Shown piece by piece: positions 47,098 to 60,003 of a stretch of 64,000 nt of DNA. The stretch is from NCBI GenBank assembly GCA_021613535.1, contig CP075492.1, positions 3,720,001 through 3,784,000 of the forward strand. Reading direction: 5' to 3'. The position numbers and the translations under genes were made by a program. The notes under the pieces are model-generated. The model did no database searches. It was not told the DNA's origin and saw only the letters and a list, made by a program, of their open reading frames with translations. Source of the stretch: Adineta vaga (lineage: Eukaryota > Rotifera). How positions within the stretch are numbered: position 1 is the stretch's first letter; each line of letters opens with the position of its first letter.

Positions 47098-48177
47098 AAA
47101 TTATTGAAACTAAATAATCTAAACAAACAGACAATCGTTAATCCCCCGATTCACATTCAAGGACGTCTCCTCAAACCCTATAAAATACGTGACACTCTAG
47201 TGTATAAGTAAGATGCTTAGAAAACAACACAACATGTAAGAAATATTCTTTTTAACCTCGCTATTTATTTAATTATTTGAATATTTTTATCCTTGTTCTT
47301 GTTTTTTCTTTCTTTAAACTTCTAGGAACACATCGTGGATGCAGCTTGACATGACGTTATCTTTCGATGCTCACATTATTAATCGTCTCAAGCCACTTTC
47401 TAAACTTATGTAAAACATTTTCTCAGAATGAAATTGGCGGACACTTTATTCTAGTACGATATGAACAAAATAGATATAACTTTTATTCAAAGTATGTCCT
47501 TTTTCTCTCTTCATTCGATGTCAATATAAAACCGGATATGCATGTAGACACCGTTTTGTATCTCATTCTTCCATTGGAAGAGATAATGGAATAGTATTTA
47601 TCTGTTATTTTAAAAGTAGAAAGTATGTCGGTGTAATCATGAAATCATGCTGAGTCATAGTTATTTTCTCATCAATTACCTCAATGTAATGATTCAAAGT
47701 GAAAGATTTACTCTGCAATCTATTGACATGAAATATTTGATTAGAAGGAATTGTAAATTATTTTTACATATAGTGTTATGTGAATAATAAGAACAAGGTC
47801 TCTCATCTTGAAAAACGAAGCCACAAAATCGACTAGAATCAGAACATTCTCTCAGGATAAGTTGAATTTTTTACATTTCATCATATCTACGTAATTCATA
47901 TAAACAAAGAGGAAGCGATATCTATATCTGAATCGCTTTTACATCTCTTTTGTTAATTCTTTATCAGGCACTAGAGGGTGTGAACATCCCATCTTCAGCC
48001 ACATCGTTAAAAAAGTTGTTTAATTTTTTTATCCGCATGAAAATCAACGAATTGTATCCCTTAAAAATATTCCTCCTTTCAAATAAATTCTTTACTCGTT
48101 TATTTTCTTTCAAATCTTTTCCACTTAATATAAAACTTGATCGGGATAAACAGTCGAAAAACTTCTTTCCAAATATA
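47098..48177. other. Intergenic, no gene recognised
   Basis: About 1.1 kb without a convincing frame. It is the shared 3' side of the receptor relic and the dioxygenase gene. Confidence 0.55.
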
Positions 48178-49107
48178 CTATAATCGAACAGTTTTATCAT
48201 CTACGATTCCAAAAATGGATTCCATTGGATCTTTATATTTAACAAAGCCACAGGCCGGTTCTGATATTCCATATCCAAGAACACGTAATTCTTCGGCAGT
48301 TAATTGAAGTTCTTTACATCGTTCAGGTGGAACCATAAGATATTCATTTTCAGCTTGTCGATAATATCCTTTAGCCATAAATATACCTGCAGTTTCACGT
48401 CGTTCATCTTCGGTAATATTTGCTCCTCCAGCATGATAAAGATTTCCAAGAAAAATCGTTGCATCACCAGGTTCTAACTCAGCTGGCAAAGCTTCTTCTA
48501 CTAAAGGTATACGATGTTCATCTGTCCATAGATGTGAACCAGGAATAACAATAGTTGCTCCATTATTCTTATGTGTACGTGTTAGAGCAGTTACACAACC
48601 GATCATTACTGGCCAATCACAAGGTCGACTATGCAAATCAGTACAATCACGATGAAGCGCTTGTTGTTTACCACCGGGATTAACACGAAAACCAACGGTA
48701 GAAGAAATAATTGGTTTTGAAGTAACAATGGTTTTCGTTGAACCAAGATAAAATGTATAAGTTGATGTCAATAAACGATTTGCTACTGATAAAAATAATG
48801 GATGCATAGCTAAATCGACACATGCCCGTGATATTCCAAAAAGACCAGTCGCTCGTTGTGTTGTAGATGGAAAAAAACCTGATTGATCAATAATATCAGT
48901 ATCAAAATGAGGTTCAAGATCATTTTTTACTCGTTCAATATGATCTTTCGTAAACATCCCATTAACAATAACCACACCATCACGCTGAAGATAATCTAAT
49001 ATGTCATCTGCAGCCGTTTTTGACGCAGCAGATATTCGTGCAATACTCATTGGTAAAGAAAACAAATGCTTCACTATTTGAATAAATGATAACATAGTGA
49101 TACACAT
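48178..49107 (-). CDS. Phytanoyl-CoA dioxygenase (PhyH) family oxygenase
   Basis: Intronless, 309 residues from the ATG at 49107; a Met at 49050 (MSIARISAAS) would give 290 residues and may be the true start, since the leader before it has no clear role. Fe(II)/2-oxoglutarate oxygenase. ALHRDCTD carries the HxD iron ligands, LYHAGGANITEDERRETAG the distal His and the 2-oxoglutarate Arg, and GATIVIPGSHLW the usual PGSH segment. The substrate is unknown; family members hydroxylate lipids and fungal secondary metabolites. The layout (DGVVIVNGMFTKDHIERVK opening, WPVMIGCVTALT) looks fungal, and the absence of introns supports transfer, which is inference. Confidence 0.85.
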   Translation of the reverse strand: MCITMLSFIQIVKHLFSLPMSIARISAASKTAADDILDYLQRDGVVIVNGMFTKDHIERVKNDLEPHFDTDIIDQSGFFPSTTQRATGLFGISRACVDLAMHPLFLSVANRLLTSTYTFYLGSTKTIVTSKPIISSTVGFRVNPGGKQQALHRDCTDLHSRPCDWPVMIGCVTALTRTHKNNGATIVIPGSHLWTDEHRIPLVEEALPAELEPGDATIFLGNLYHAGGANITEDERRETAGIFMAKGYYRQAENEYLMVPPERCKELQLTAEELRVLGYGISEPACGFVKYKDPMESIFGIVDDKTVRL

Positions 49108-49532
49108 ATTTATCTCAATTTCATTCGAACGAAAAAGAAAAGAATAAAAACCTTTATGTCACATAAAAGGTGCACAAAACTATTCTTCGATATTTTATTT
49201 CTCTTCAACACCCTCAAAATCAAATCATTAATGTATTCATTACATCTCTGTTTGATTCATTGAAATAGATTCATATTAAATTGTCAGTTAACATTATATT
49301 TCCATTGATGAAGTCTTTTATGATCGATATGTCTCATCTTATTATCTTCTTATTTAGTAATTCTAGTGTACAATCATACTTTGAAGAGGTTTTTTGTTAT
49401 AATTATATGTAAAGATTTTCTTAGATATGAATAATTAATGAGACGAAAGGCAAAAAAAAAGAAGAATATTCTTTTAGACCTTTATTTAAGTTCAAACTGT
49501 AAGAACTTTGTTCATCACAAAACGTAATAACG
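49108..49532. other. Divergent intergenic region
   Basis: Lies between the start of the minus-strand dioxygenase and the plus-strand receptor, so it probably holds both promoters. No specific motif is claimed. Confidence 0.5.
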
Positions 49533-50603
49533 ATGTCGAATGTAGATGCACTTGTAAGTGCAACAACATCATTTAATAAATATACACCAATGCCCGTATT
49601 TGTTCTTGGTTTATTTGGAAATCTAATGAATTTATTGATCTTTCGTCGTCGATCATTAGTTAATAATCCTTGTACGATTTATCTATTCAGTGCAACAATA
49701 ATGAATACAAGTATTTTATTTTTTGGTTTATTAATTCGTACATTAATGGATGGTTTTGATATAGATATTGTGGGAAATAATTTAGTTATTTGTCGTTTAC
49801 GATATATTCTTCTACATCCAAGTTATGTTCTATCATCATGGTTTCTTGTTTGCGGTAGTATAGATCGATTTTGTATTAGTTCACGTAGTGCTCGACTTAG
49901 AAATTTTAGTAATATGAAGAATGCACGTCGAACTGTTCTGATTTGTATTTGTATTGGAGTATTATTATATTGTCACGTAATTATTTTATTTGATATAGAA
50001 AATCGTAAATCAGGACCATATTGTTATGCACAAGTTGGATTATATCGAGTTATTTATGATTTTCTCTTCTTTGCATCATTCAGTCTTTTACCTCCATTCT
50101 TCATGATGATTGTTGGTTTATTAACTGTACGAAATGTTCGTTTAGTACGTGTTCGAACTGGTCCAACAACATCGAATGTTAGTTCATTAAATCGAAAAGA
50201 TCGACAATTAATTTTAATGCTTTTAATTCAATTAATTAGTACAATTATTTGTACATTACCACATGCAATTCAAAAATTATATGCAACATTCACTGTTAAT
50301 GATACCAAAGATGCTTATCGATTAGCAATTGAAAGTTTAGTATCACAATTGACAAGACAATTATTATATATCAATGCAAGTATTGGTTTTTATTTGTAAG
50401 TATTGAATTTTTTCTTTTGAAAAAGAATTTATTGATTACATGATTGTTTTAGATATATTTCATTATCATCAAGTGCTTTTCGTCAGGAATTTTATCAAAT
50501 CATTCGATGTTCATTTGATAGTTTTCCTTTTATCAATCGTTTCTGTCAAAACAAAACAAATGTCGAAAGTCAAGGAACAAATACAATTCAAATGAATCAA
50601 TAA
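49533..50603 (+). CDS. Rhodopsin-like 7TM receptor, bdelloid divergent type
   Basis: 337 residues from exons 49533-50395 and 50453-50603 (57-nt intron, phase 2, inside TM7). TM1 GNLMNLLIF, Cys before TM3 (VICRLRY), and Cys in the second extracellular loop (PYCYAQ) are present. The DRY position reads SIDRF, retaining DR. TM7 reads NASIGFYLYISLSS in place of NPxxY. The third loop is basic and ends NRKDRQLILML at TM6. The intron falls in TM7, as in the receptor at 8661, pointing to common ancestry. Sequence identity between the two is low. Ligand unknown. Confidence 0.8.
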
Positions 50604-50879
50604 ATATACATTCACAAACTTATTACCTGTTGTATTACCTTGTTTTTTTTTATAAATAAAAAAGTGATATATTCCTGGATGAAGAGTTTTGATATGTATT
50701 CAGTTCACTGATACGTGATTAATAGAAAGGACAACGATATGCATCGCTGAATTTTGTTATTTTTAATTAATGAAATTTATTATTGGAAAATGGAACAAAC
50801 AAAAGTGAACGAGATTATATGTTTTAGTTTAAATGTTTTTTTTCCTCATGAAATCGTAGTTTCAATCAATTGAATTTTG
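50604..50879. other. Short tail-to-tail intergenic region
   Basis: About 280 bp between two convergent genes; AATAAA-like signals occur near 50604 and 50655. Confidence 0.5.
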
Positions 50880-53372
50880 TTAGTTCAAAATTCTTTTCAT
50901 TCGTTGTCTATGTCTTGTTTTTGTTTGGATACGCGATGGATTAAATGTAGCTTCCAGTTTGGTGAAAATAGCATATAATGCCAATGCATGTGCAGGCATC
51001 ATCACCAAAAATATAACAGCTGTCATTATTGCAACCGGTTGCTTACATGCTTCTTCCTATTTTCAAAATATAATGCGATCTATGTTAACTATAAGTCATC
51101 GAGAATTTGATACTTACGAAATCTTTTGGATACATTACAGCAACTGTGGATTCAGTTGTTTTTGATGGAGTTGTTGGACCAGCAGTTGTTGGAGCTAAAA
51201 AGAAAAAAAAATAACTAATTCCATGTGTCAACTATTTGTTCACATATCATTACCAGCAGTAGTTGGAGGCGAAGTGCTTGAAGTTGTTGCTGTTGTTGTA
51301 ATAGGTGCAGTTGTTGTAATGACGATACCCGTTGTTGTTAACTATAAGACAGTTTTTTTAGATGAATCGAAGAACTTAGCATAATATGAACATACTAAAG
51401 TATTGATACTTGTTGTTGATGTTGGTTTTGTAGTGACTGTAACTGTTGTGAAAGGAGTTGTTGTCGTTGTGGTTGTTGATGACACTGCTGGATTCCAAAT
51501 ATTGAATACCCAATAAGTTGGATCAGTGACAGGGGCAGATTCAGGTCCTGAAATGGAAGCATGACTAAATTTTGACAAAATCTGATGAAAAGTTCAATGA
51601 GTTACCACAAAATTCAGTACCACTTGCAACACCTAGAATAACAATAGAAAAGAATGTATCAATGGAATAGTTCGTTTATAGAAAACATACCACTATCGAA
51701 TGTGACATAATAAAAGTGTCCAGCAGTCCATGGTGCAATGGGAAAACGAATGATTGTAGTAAAGCCAGTGTAAGTGACTTCAGGTGCCCAACCACAATCG
51801 TATTTTTGTACGAGTGTACCACCAAGAGTAGAATCCCAGAAGTAAATGTACGTACCATTACGATTAGGTCGATTGACTGACTTTGTGGCTAAAAATATTA
51901 AAGCATGATAGTGTATCGGCGTATTATCTTTCTGTTGTTGAGTAAATCTTACTTTGAATAGAAAACACAGTATGATTTTGGAAGACAGTACCAATTGGTG
52001 ATGCTGAACCTTGAACCAACGTTGGACGAATAACATCGGGTGATTGAAAGCCAACTAGGTATGTAATACACCATTGATTTGATTGAATATTCGTGTTATC
52101 AACAGTTCCAAAACATACAGCTTGTGGGCCAATTGACCGGAAACAGGAACCCAGCTGAGAGTGATATGATAGATACCTACAAATGATACAATATAAAAAC
52201 TAAATTAATGATATTTCATATTTTCTGACCTGTGCTCGGATTTGTAATAGCACTTTTTGTCATTCCTACTGGTACACTTGAAACATATTCAACAATACTC
52301 TTTCCAGGACAATAGACTTGTGTTATGACAATTTCAGTAATATTTTCGCCAACCAATACACCGATACAAGCTAAGAAAACAAAGGATTAGAAATGATCAA
52401 AATTTTATTGCTCAATATTTAACTTACCTCGATTTGGTCGGTTACCAATGATAGCTGGTGCAGTCGTGCAACCACCAGGATTAGCATAGCCAAGAAAAAG
52501 AAATTGAAGAGGAACAGAACTCATTGGTGTATTTGCTGCATATGCTGCAGCATTGTAGAAATCTTCAATTTGTACTGCTACTGCAGCATACGAACCAGCG
52601 ATGGTAAGCGTGAAAACAATGGTACAATTCGCTCCAATAAGAGTAGCACCTGGTACACCATTACACACATTAGCACATTCATTATATTGATTAATAGTAG
52701 TTGTTGCACCAACTGACCATCGACATTTTAACAAATCCGTTCCATCAAAATCAGACATCTGAACAACATGAACATGTTGTATATTGATTTCTTTGTAGAG
52801 AATAGGAAGACTAACAGCAACAGGACTGGTATTCAAATATCCATCAGGTCTTATCAAAGTACTGATTCGGCCAACAACCGACCAAAAACCACCACTTCCA
52901 ACAACAAGAGTAGAAAACCAAGCATTCCCGGCGAAAGCGATACTGAAAGATGTGTTGATTGGTACTGTATATGTTTGATAATATTCACCAGAAGCAACAT
53001 CCAGAGGAGCACTGAAATCAGTACAGTACGTTAGGGTGTTCATACCCGTCCAATAGCCACCACAAGTGCCAGCTACACAATTGATTGTAAATGAATCACC
53101 GATCATCGGAGCTTGTGCAGCGATAATAGCAGCAGAACATGGTGGAGCATTCCATGAACGACGCCATGACCATCGTTCTCGTACAATGACAGGAACTGAT
53201 GCGCCTGATGGAGTACTGTTGTATGGACGTCTATAAAAAGGATGAATATAAAATAGAAATCAATGTGAAATTGATTCTTAACTTACGATGTAATTGTTCC
53301 ACCACGGAAATGAGAAGTATGAACAAAAAAAACGGAACAGAAGAAGCAGATGAGATGAAATATATTAATCAT
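50880..53372 (-). pseudogene. Type I membrane protein with Thr-rich stalk; one-base frameshift
   Basis: Ten exons on the minus strand: 53372-53287, 53230-52428, 52370-52230, 52176-51953, 51888-51691, 51632-51606, 51547-51396, 51341-51254, 51194-51118 and 51056-50880. Exon 1 gives a signal-like leader (MINIFHLICFFCSVFFVHT). The ectodomain has paired N-x-N-R/NRPNRG motifs, SWVPVSGQ followed by GPQAVCFG, and cysteines in pairs, then a Thr-rich stalk (exons 7-9), one TM helix in exon 10 (VAIMTAVIFLVMMPAHALAL) and a basic tail. Exons from 2 onward are phase 1 except around exon 7-8. In exon 4 the frame slips by one base near 52130-52136 (GGTCAATTGGCCC lacks one T relative to the continuing frame). 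With one extra base the whole would be 657 residues. Either a young pseudogene or a sequencing error. Confidence 0.65.
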
Positions 53373-55651
53373 CACCTGCTTGTTGCAAAATTAAATGAAA
53401 GAAGAAAATGAATCGAAGGTTGAATGATGCGTGTTTTATACCATAGTTTTCAACAAAGAAAAAAGGCGTGATGAAACAAACGTAATTACATCCCTAAAGC
53501 AGAATTGTCGTTATTGTCAAGTAAAATATATATCGTTTTGACCACGTAGCAACGAAAAAGACATAAAAAATGAATGCGCAATGGCATTCTGACAGTGAAA
53601 AGCTTTTTAAACACTTTTGATACTCAAGTAACTAATAGAAAAGTGACTATAGGCAAAGTTTTATTTTTCTTTCAGTTTTTTCTGTTTTGTAAATCAAAGG
53701 TAGAAATAAAATTTGACTGAATTCTTTTTTCACACTGGGTCACTATCTGGACAGAAATATTGTTTTGAAAACAATTACTGGTGAGATTTGATGTTGCAAT
53801 TCAGATGGTAAACAAGAAAGTATCAAGCTGACATTCATTTATTCTGAGAGTCCTTCGTCTGTTATTCGATATTAACTGATTCATAAATATGATTTCTGTT
53901 TCTTCACTACTTACGAAACTAATTTTTTGCAATTTTTTTCATGCATTCAATTTAGTTCCTAACAAATAAATAAAAATATAATGCCTAGCTTTTGTCACAT
54001 CACTGGTTAGCATCGAGTAAATCCGATAATTCACGATCTCTGAAACCATGAATGTACACAATGGAAGCAAACTATATTGAATACATGGTTTCATATCCTT
54101 ATTCAAAAAAGCGGAGTGTACAAAGGACATTTTATGCAAATCATTTCTATTTTGCTTTGAAAAACTTATATATTTATTATTTGAACTTCGCGATACGTTT
54201 GTTTACATTTCGAAGAATTTAATTGATGAAGAAAACATAAAATCTATTAGTATTGTTTTTTTTCGTTTCCAAGAGAAGTATCGGTTGCAATAAGAAAATT
54301 TAAGTGTTCGATCAACTTGTTTGATGCATAAAATATTATTTACATTGTTAAAGATATATCGAACATACATTGATACAATAATTTTCTGCAGAATTATACT
54401 GTTTCATTTGACTGTATTCTTAGCACTTCGTTTACATCTTTCAAACGTTTGTGGTGCTTATCAATGCGAAATAAAAGAAAATTTTTCATAATAACGATTG
54501 TAATTTATGTGATGAAATTTGAGTAAGTCACAATCACGGTGCATGATTCACGTGCAGAAGAGAAGAAAGAAATCGTTTAACATAATGCAAAATATTTCTT
54601 GCAGTCAAATTCTATTTCGTCGAGAAGGACACAATGGTTAATTTATCTTGTACATTCGAAGTACAACAAAAGAATAAAGATCTTATCGATGATAATTCCA
54701 CAGACAGTATAGATTGATTTCCAATGTCAAAATTGATTAATTCTTTCTTAGCGTATCTCTTGCACGTTTCAACATGAAATTCTCATGAGAAATGTTGAGA
54801 TTGATCGTTCTGTTGCAATGGAATGTATAACCTTATGAAGAAAAAGATTTGTAGATATATAATCGATTATTAAATGAGAAGATTTTTATTGTTCAAAACA
54901 TATGAAGGTTAGTTATTTTTTCTTGATAAAAATGTTGTCAACTTCACATTAGTCTGACGTTTGACGATAAAACATGAGAAATTATCTATTATGTTGTCGA
55001 AGAAAAGAAAAGAAAACGATTACACGGCAGAAAAAAAAATCTGGTGCATTAAACGAACGTCAACAAGTTTTTTTTCTTCCTTTCCCGTTTCCATTTTCTT
55101 TTTATTCTATAAGAGAATATCGTCAATTAGATATGCCTTTCAAATCATCGTACTACGCACAGAACATCATCTCTATAAGAATCATGTTAGCTGATGTTGT
55201 TCGTTACTTATTTAAAAAACATTTTACCATACAAAGAAAATATCGATATCTCCAGAGTAAGTTTATATAGAAAACATTTATTTAAGGAAGAAGAAATTCT
55301 CTAATCACTTTGATGGAATATCTAAGAATAAATAGTGACAGTTTGATTCAATTGTTTATACGATGATTACTAATTATTAGCATATGTTACTAAGAAAAAC
55401 ATGTATATACTTGTAAGAAAAACAGATCAATACAAAGGATAGATAAAAAACCATGTGAAGAGACAATAGAACGACGATATATTGTGTATAATGAAGTGTA
55501 TATTACAAAAGAATAGACGATAGGTTTGATTTTATCATTTGTGATCATTGAAACACGCGCGGATAGATTACTTATTTAAAGTTTATGAAGTTTGTTGGCT
55601 TCTGATCGAATAGAAATTTCGTTTTTTTTCTTCTGCTAAAGAATAATTCAA
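53373..55651. other. Intergenic, 2.3 kb, no firm gene
   Basis: Only short frames without domains, such as 54974-55270 (98 codons, lysine and phenylalanine rich). No repeat ends noticed. It is the upstream side of two divergent genes. Confidence 0.5.
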
Positions 55652-57492
55652 ATGTCTATTGATCCAACATCATCACTATTGTCCTTCGAGGACAAAGGTA
55701 AGTCTTATTTACAATTAAAGTTTTGTATTTTTTTTCGCTTTAAAGACAAATCAAATATAAAAACGAATACTGATGAATTACATTCAACTATCCACGCAAT
55801 AATTATTCCAAGTCGAGATTATTTTACGACTAATTATGAATCAAAAAATGTTTCTTCTGAAAAGCATACTAGGAAATTTTTGTGTGTTCTTTTAAGTCTC
55901 ACGACGGTTTTCATTGCCTTTCTTGCATTACTCTTCTGGATAACTTATAGTACACATATATCCATACCAGATCTTGATGTACAATATACAACTACACAAT
56001 CATTATCTTTTACTGAAACATTATCAGGTAGGCATTTCTTTTATTATTTTCATATCTGTCTCTAATCAAGCATATCGTTCAGATGTTTCTACAGACATTA
56101 TTCAGATACAAACGAGTGATATTACACTGACTACGCCTTTGCTCAATAATTATACAACAGATAATGGTGAGTGTGAACACAAAATAATGAAAATCTCCTA
56201 ACTTTTCTCTCTCAGATACATATCAAACTACGGAACCTGTCAAGCAAGAACTGGTGAAAAAGGTTCTATTTATTATTGCAGATGGTATTCCAGCGGATGT
56301 CATTGAAAATATTTCCCTAGTTCACATGAAATACATTCAAGAAATCGGTGCATACACTCGAGCATATGTTGGTGGTGACAAAGGAACTTATACACAAACA
56401 CCAACGATATCCTCACCTGGTTATATGAGTTTATTAACTGGTACATGGGGAAATAAGCATAATATTTATGATAATTATGTAAAGAATCCAAATTATCATT
56501 ATAAGAATATATTTCGATTGTTAAAAGAACAAGAACCTCACAAAAAGATCGGTATTTTTTCGACGTGGACAATGAATCGTGTGAAACTAATTGGTGAAGG
56601 TTTAGTAGAAGCTGGAAATATTACATTTGATTATAAATTTGATGGATACGAATTAGATCGACTAACTTATCCTCGTGATAAACGAGCTCGTCATATTCAT
56701 GATATTGATCAACGTGTTACTAATGAAACTGTTGCATGTATTAGAAAAGATGCACCTGATCTTTCATGGGTTTATCTAGAATATACAGATGATATTGGAC
56801 ATTTTTATGGAGATAGTGAACAATTTACTCAGTCGATTTTGTCTTTGGATGATCAAATGGGAAGAATTTGGGAAGCAATTGAATATCGAATGAAACATTT
56901 CCAAGAAGATTGGTTAGTTTTGATTACAACAGATCATGGAAGAGATTCCAAAGATGGAAAACATCATTCTGGTCAATCATTTCGAGAACGAACTACTTGG
57001 ATTATGACGAATAATCAACAAATGAATCGATATTTTCATGACTATCAACCTGCAATTGTTGATCTATTACCAACAATTGTGAGATTTTTGAATTTAACCA
57101 TTCCTATGGAATCTGAACGAGAACTGGATGGAATACCGTTGATAGGAAACGTATCGTTGATTCGCCCTTTGGTTCATTTGAATGGAAATAAATTGAATAT
57201 TAGTTGGACAATGTTAAACAATCTTGGAAATGTCACAGTATGGTTTTCAATGAATAATCTATTTAAAAAAGGTCTCATGGATAATTATACAATGATTACT
57301 ACAATTCCAGTCACTAAACAGATGATCGTGATTGATGTTGGAAAATATCCATCACAATTCTATAAAATAGTACTTGAAGGACAATATAATTCAGTAAATA
57401 AATGGATATATCGACCATGGTATCGGAATTCAATACAAGAAATGAAGAATAGCACAATTTCATTCAATAAAATCTCTCAAACAAATTTTTAG
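55652..57492 (+). CDS. Type II membrane phosphodiesterase/pyrophosphatase, alkaline-phosphatase superfamily (ENPP-like)
   Basis: Four exons, 55652-55697, 55746-56027, 56083-56166 and 56216-57492, all phase 1, give 562 residues. The first 48-nt intron is a multiple of three, so an unspliced form would also stay open. A cytoplasmic tail precedes one TM helix (FLCVLLSLTTVFIAFLALLF), then a Ser/Thr-rich stalk. The catalytic domain has the metal Asp in VLFIIADGIP, the nucleophile region TPTISSPGYMSLLTGTWGN, then a D-x-x-x-H pair in YTDDIGHFYGDSEQF, and DHGRDSKDGKHHSG. All expected metal ligands look present. This fold hydrolyses phosphodiesters on the cell surface. Its nucleophile context differs from classical ENPP1-7, so the substrate is uncertain. 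Confidence 0.82.
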
Positions 57493-58159
57493 ATTATCTT
57501 TTTTTTTATTACTTATTTAGTTAATTAATATAATTCAATAAACTTTCATTTCAATCAAACTCATGAAATAAAATGAACATCATTTCTGGTAGTAAATATT
57601 ATGCATATTAGTAAGCGAGAAACGATGTTCGAGAGAACTGTAGCTTTAAAACATCGTTATACTGTGTGATATCCACCTCCTCTATAGATAACCTACCAAA
57701 AATCTTTTCATTCTTGATTTTTTCTTAGCAATTATTTGCATGAATTTGAAATGCAATTTGTTTAATATAAAGTCAATAGAAATCATTTCAGATATTATTG
57801 TTTTAAAAAGCACTCACGCCCTCAAGAAGTAGTAGGTGTGGGTGGGTGAGAGTGAGTATTATAGAAGATGTTCCTATGACTATAGTTTCGACCAGAGAAA
57901 AAGATTATGCTGAAATAAACTATTACTATAATAATATTTATTTGTTTATTTAAATATCTAATTTTATTTCAAAGTTGTAAAATAAAGATTTCTCAACGAT
58001 TATTAATTTTAATAACGAATATTTATTTATAAGTGCTTGAATAGTATTGATTGAAATGAATAAATGTATCTTATTGCAGTAACAGAAATTCAAAAACAAG
58101 AAAAAAGCTAATATCTAATCTGTAGAAAATCTTAAAATAATCATTGTGATTGTTGATGT
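57493..58159. other. Intergenic; contains a GT-rich telomere-like tract
   Basis: AATAAA near 57538 serves the phosphodiesterase gene. 57832-57850 reads GGTGTGGGTGGGTGAG, flanked by CACTCAC on the left and GTGAGAGTGAG on the right. Confidence 0.55.
57811..57857. repeat. Telomere-like GT-rich tract with flanking CTCAC/GTGAG arms
   Basis: Contains one TGTGGG unit (the bdelloid telomere repeat known from Adineta vaga) inside GGTGTGGGTGGGTGAG, plus inverted CACTCAC/GTGAG arms. Located 320 bp downstream of the phosphodiesterase stop codon. Confidence 0.45.
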
Positions 58160-58880
58160 TTAATCGGATTTCTCTTCACTTTGGTTACTTTTTAAAAGTA
58201 GTTTTGCTTTATCTAGAAAACAAAGAAAGAATACATTATTATTTCAAGAATTATTCCCCTAATATATCATCCCACATGTTTAAGATTTATTTATCGAAAA
58301 AGGACTTACCAAGTTAATATTAAATCCAAAATATGAATTCGATCTTTTGATAAAAATTACTATCAAATTAATACTATTACCCATAAAATCATTCAGAATT
58401 ATACAAGAAGCATAGGTTTTTTTCTAAGTCTACAAATTTTATTTTCAGTGTGTATCACATACCTAACCCATTAATAGATCGATAGATCGAGTTCATATTT
58501 TTGATTTAATACTTATATTACAAGACTTTCCTCTAAGATAAGAAAAATTTTTTCGCCTATTGAGTATTCAATTCCTGTTCAACTATTCCTTGAACTCATC
58601 TTAAAATGCAATCAAGCTTATGATATACGTACCATAATCTTTTTGGTTTTATCTTGTATATAACAATCATTTGTTTCCCGTGTATCTGCAGATTTAGGAG
58701 ACAAAGTAGTTGTCATCGATTTAATTTCGGCTTCCATAAACTCCTTCATAGCTTTGTCAAACTATAATAATTTGAAATAGAACTCTTGTTAAACTTTGAT
58801 GTATAAATCAAAGAGAATCATACTTTTCCTACAATCGTTGGAGCGTTTTTCAAATTAACTTCAAGCTTCTCTTCGGTCAT
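58160..58880 (-). CDS. Possible small multi-exon gene, incompletely resolved
   Basis: Two exons splice cleanly in phase 0: 58880-58824 (MTEEKLEVNLKNAPTIVGK) and 58761-58633 (FDKAMKEFMEAEIKSMTTTL, followed by SPKSADTRETNDCYIQDKTK, then KIM). A third, terminal exon at 58212-58160 (KAKLLLKSNQSEEKSD, stop) has a good acceptor but needs phase 1, so a middle exon is missing; a piece near 58310-58343 does not keep the frame. The predicted peptide is charged and helical with no recognised family. It may be a small real gene or a decayed one. Confidence 0.35.
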
Positions 58881-60003
58881 TTGTCTTTCAAATGAAGATT
58901 CTAAAATAAAGTCTAATCATATTAATCGCTTCTTCTTTTTCCAGTAGTATAAACTCTCTGTTGTGGCTGACTTGCGATTGTTTTAAAACGATATACATAC
59001 GTTCGTTACTGTAAGATACACGTATCTTTGAATGCGTTTCTATGCCAACTGATCATTATCAACACAAAAAAAATAAGACAGAGCCAAGATAAAGGCGGCC
59101 TTGATGCTAAAGAAGCGGGAGATACAGACGTGAAAACATGTTACAAGAAGAAAAGCTAAAATTGTGATATTTTGCTGGTATGGTCCTCGCCCTCTTTCAT
59201 TTCGCAAACTAAAACGAATCCCTTTTCTTTCATGCGAGTCTTCCTTTCAAGTATCCAATGTACCAGAGAATCAGAACAGAACAAATATAAACCTGATGCG
59301 CTGATATACTCAAATAGATAAAGATGCATATTTATAGTAGCAGCGCTAACTTCTATCAGAACATTTTCTTCATAACATACTTTCACGATCTTTTAATGAA
59401 ACATTTTTCTTATCTTAATTACCGCCATCAATAACGAAAAGCATTCATTCATTTATTACTTGTTTACTGAATATCAAAGGTAGTTTTTCTATGAGTAAAA
59501 GTCTCTGAATATGCCGAAAAAAAACATTTTTGATTGAGAATAAATTAAACCAAAACTAAGATAGACGTAAAAAATGAACTGAGAAACTAAACTTTTTTCA
59601 ATACAATCATCAAAATAAGTACGGCACAATTAATCATATAACAAACACAAGCTATAAATCTTGTCGAGCCAGAGAGACGTTTTCAAAATCCTTCGAACGT
59701 TTGACCTTTCATTATCTTGATTCGTAATTTTTACTTTTGAACCAAACTTTAATGTTCGCATAAACTTTGGGTACTCGACGAATTCTGAAAATTTACTAAC
59801 ATGACAATAAATTGAAATATGAAAAACCCTGTTCAAACCATGAAATCATTCAACGAATTCAGATTCACCATTTGAAAGTCAATCTCAGTAGAACAATAAA
59901 CACTCGATTCTTTTAGAGATGTATTTCAAAAAACATATGCTCATACTGTATTTTATTAATAGAATTTACTCAATAAATTGAACAACATTTCATAGAGGGT
60001 TGT
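58881..60003. other. Intergenic, no gene recognised
   Basis: Short frames only (for example a 76-codon minus frame at 59156-59386) with no domain signal. Confidence 0.5.

Noticed and set aside
54961-55270. Two overlapping 77- and 98-codon frames
   Set aside because: Lys/Phe/Ser-rich low-complexity composition, no domain, no clean exon structure.
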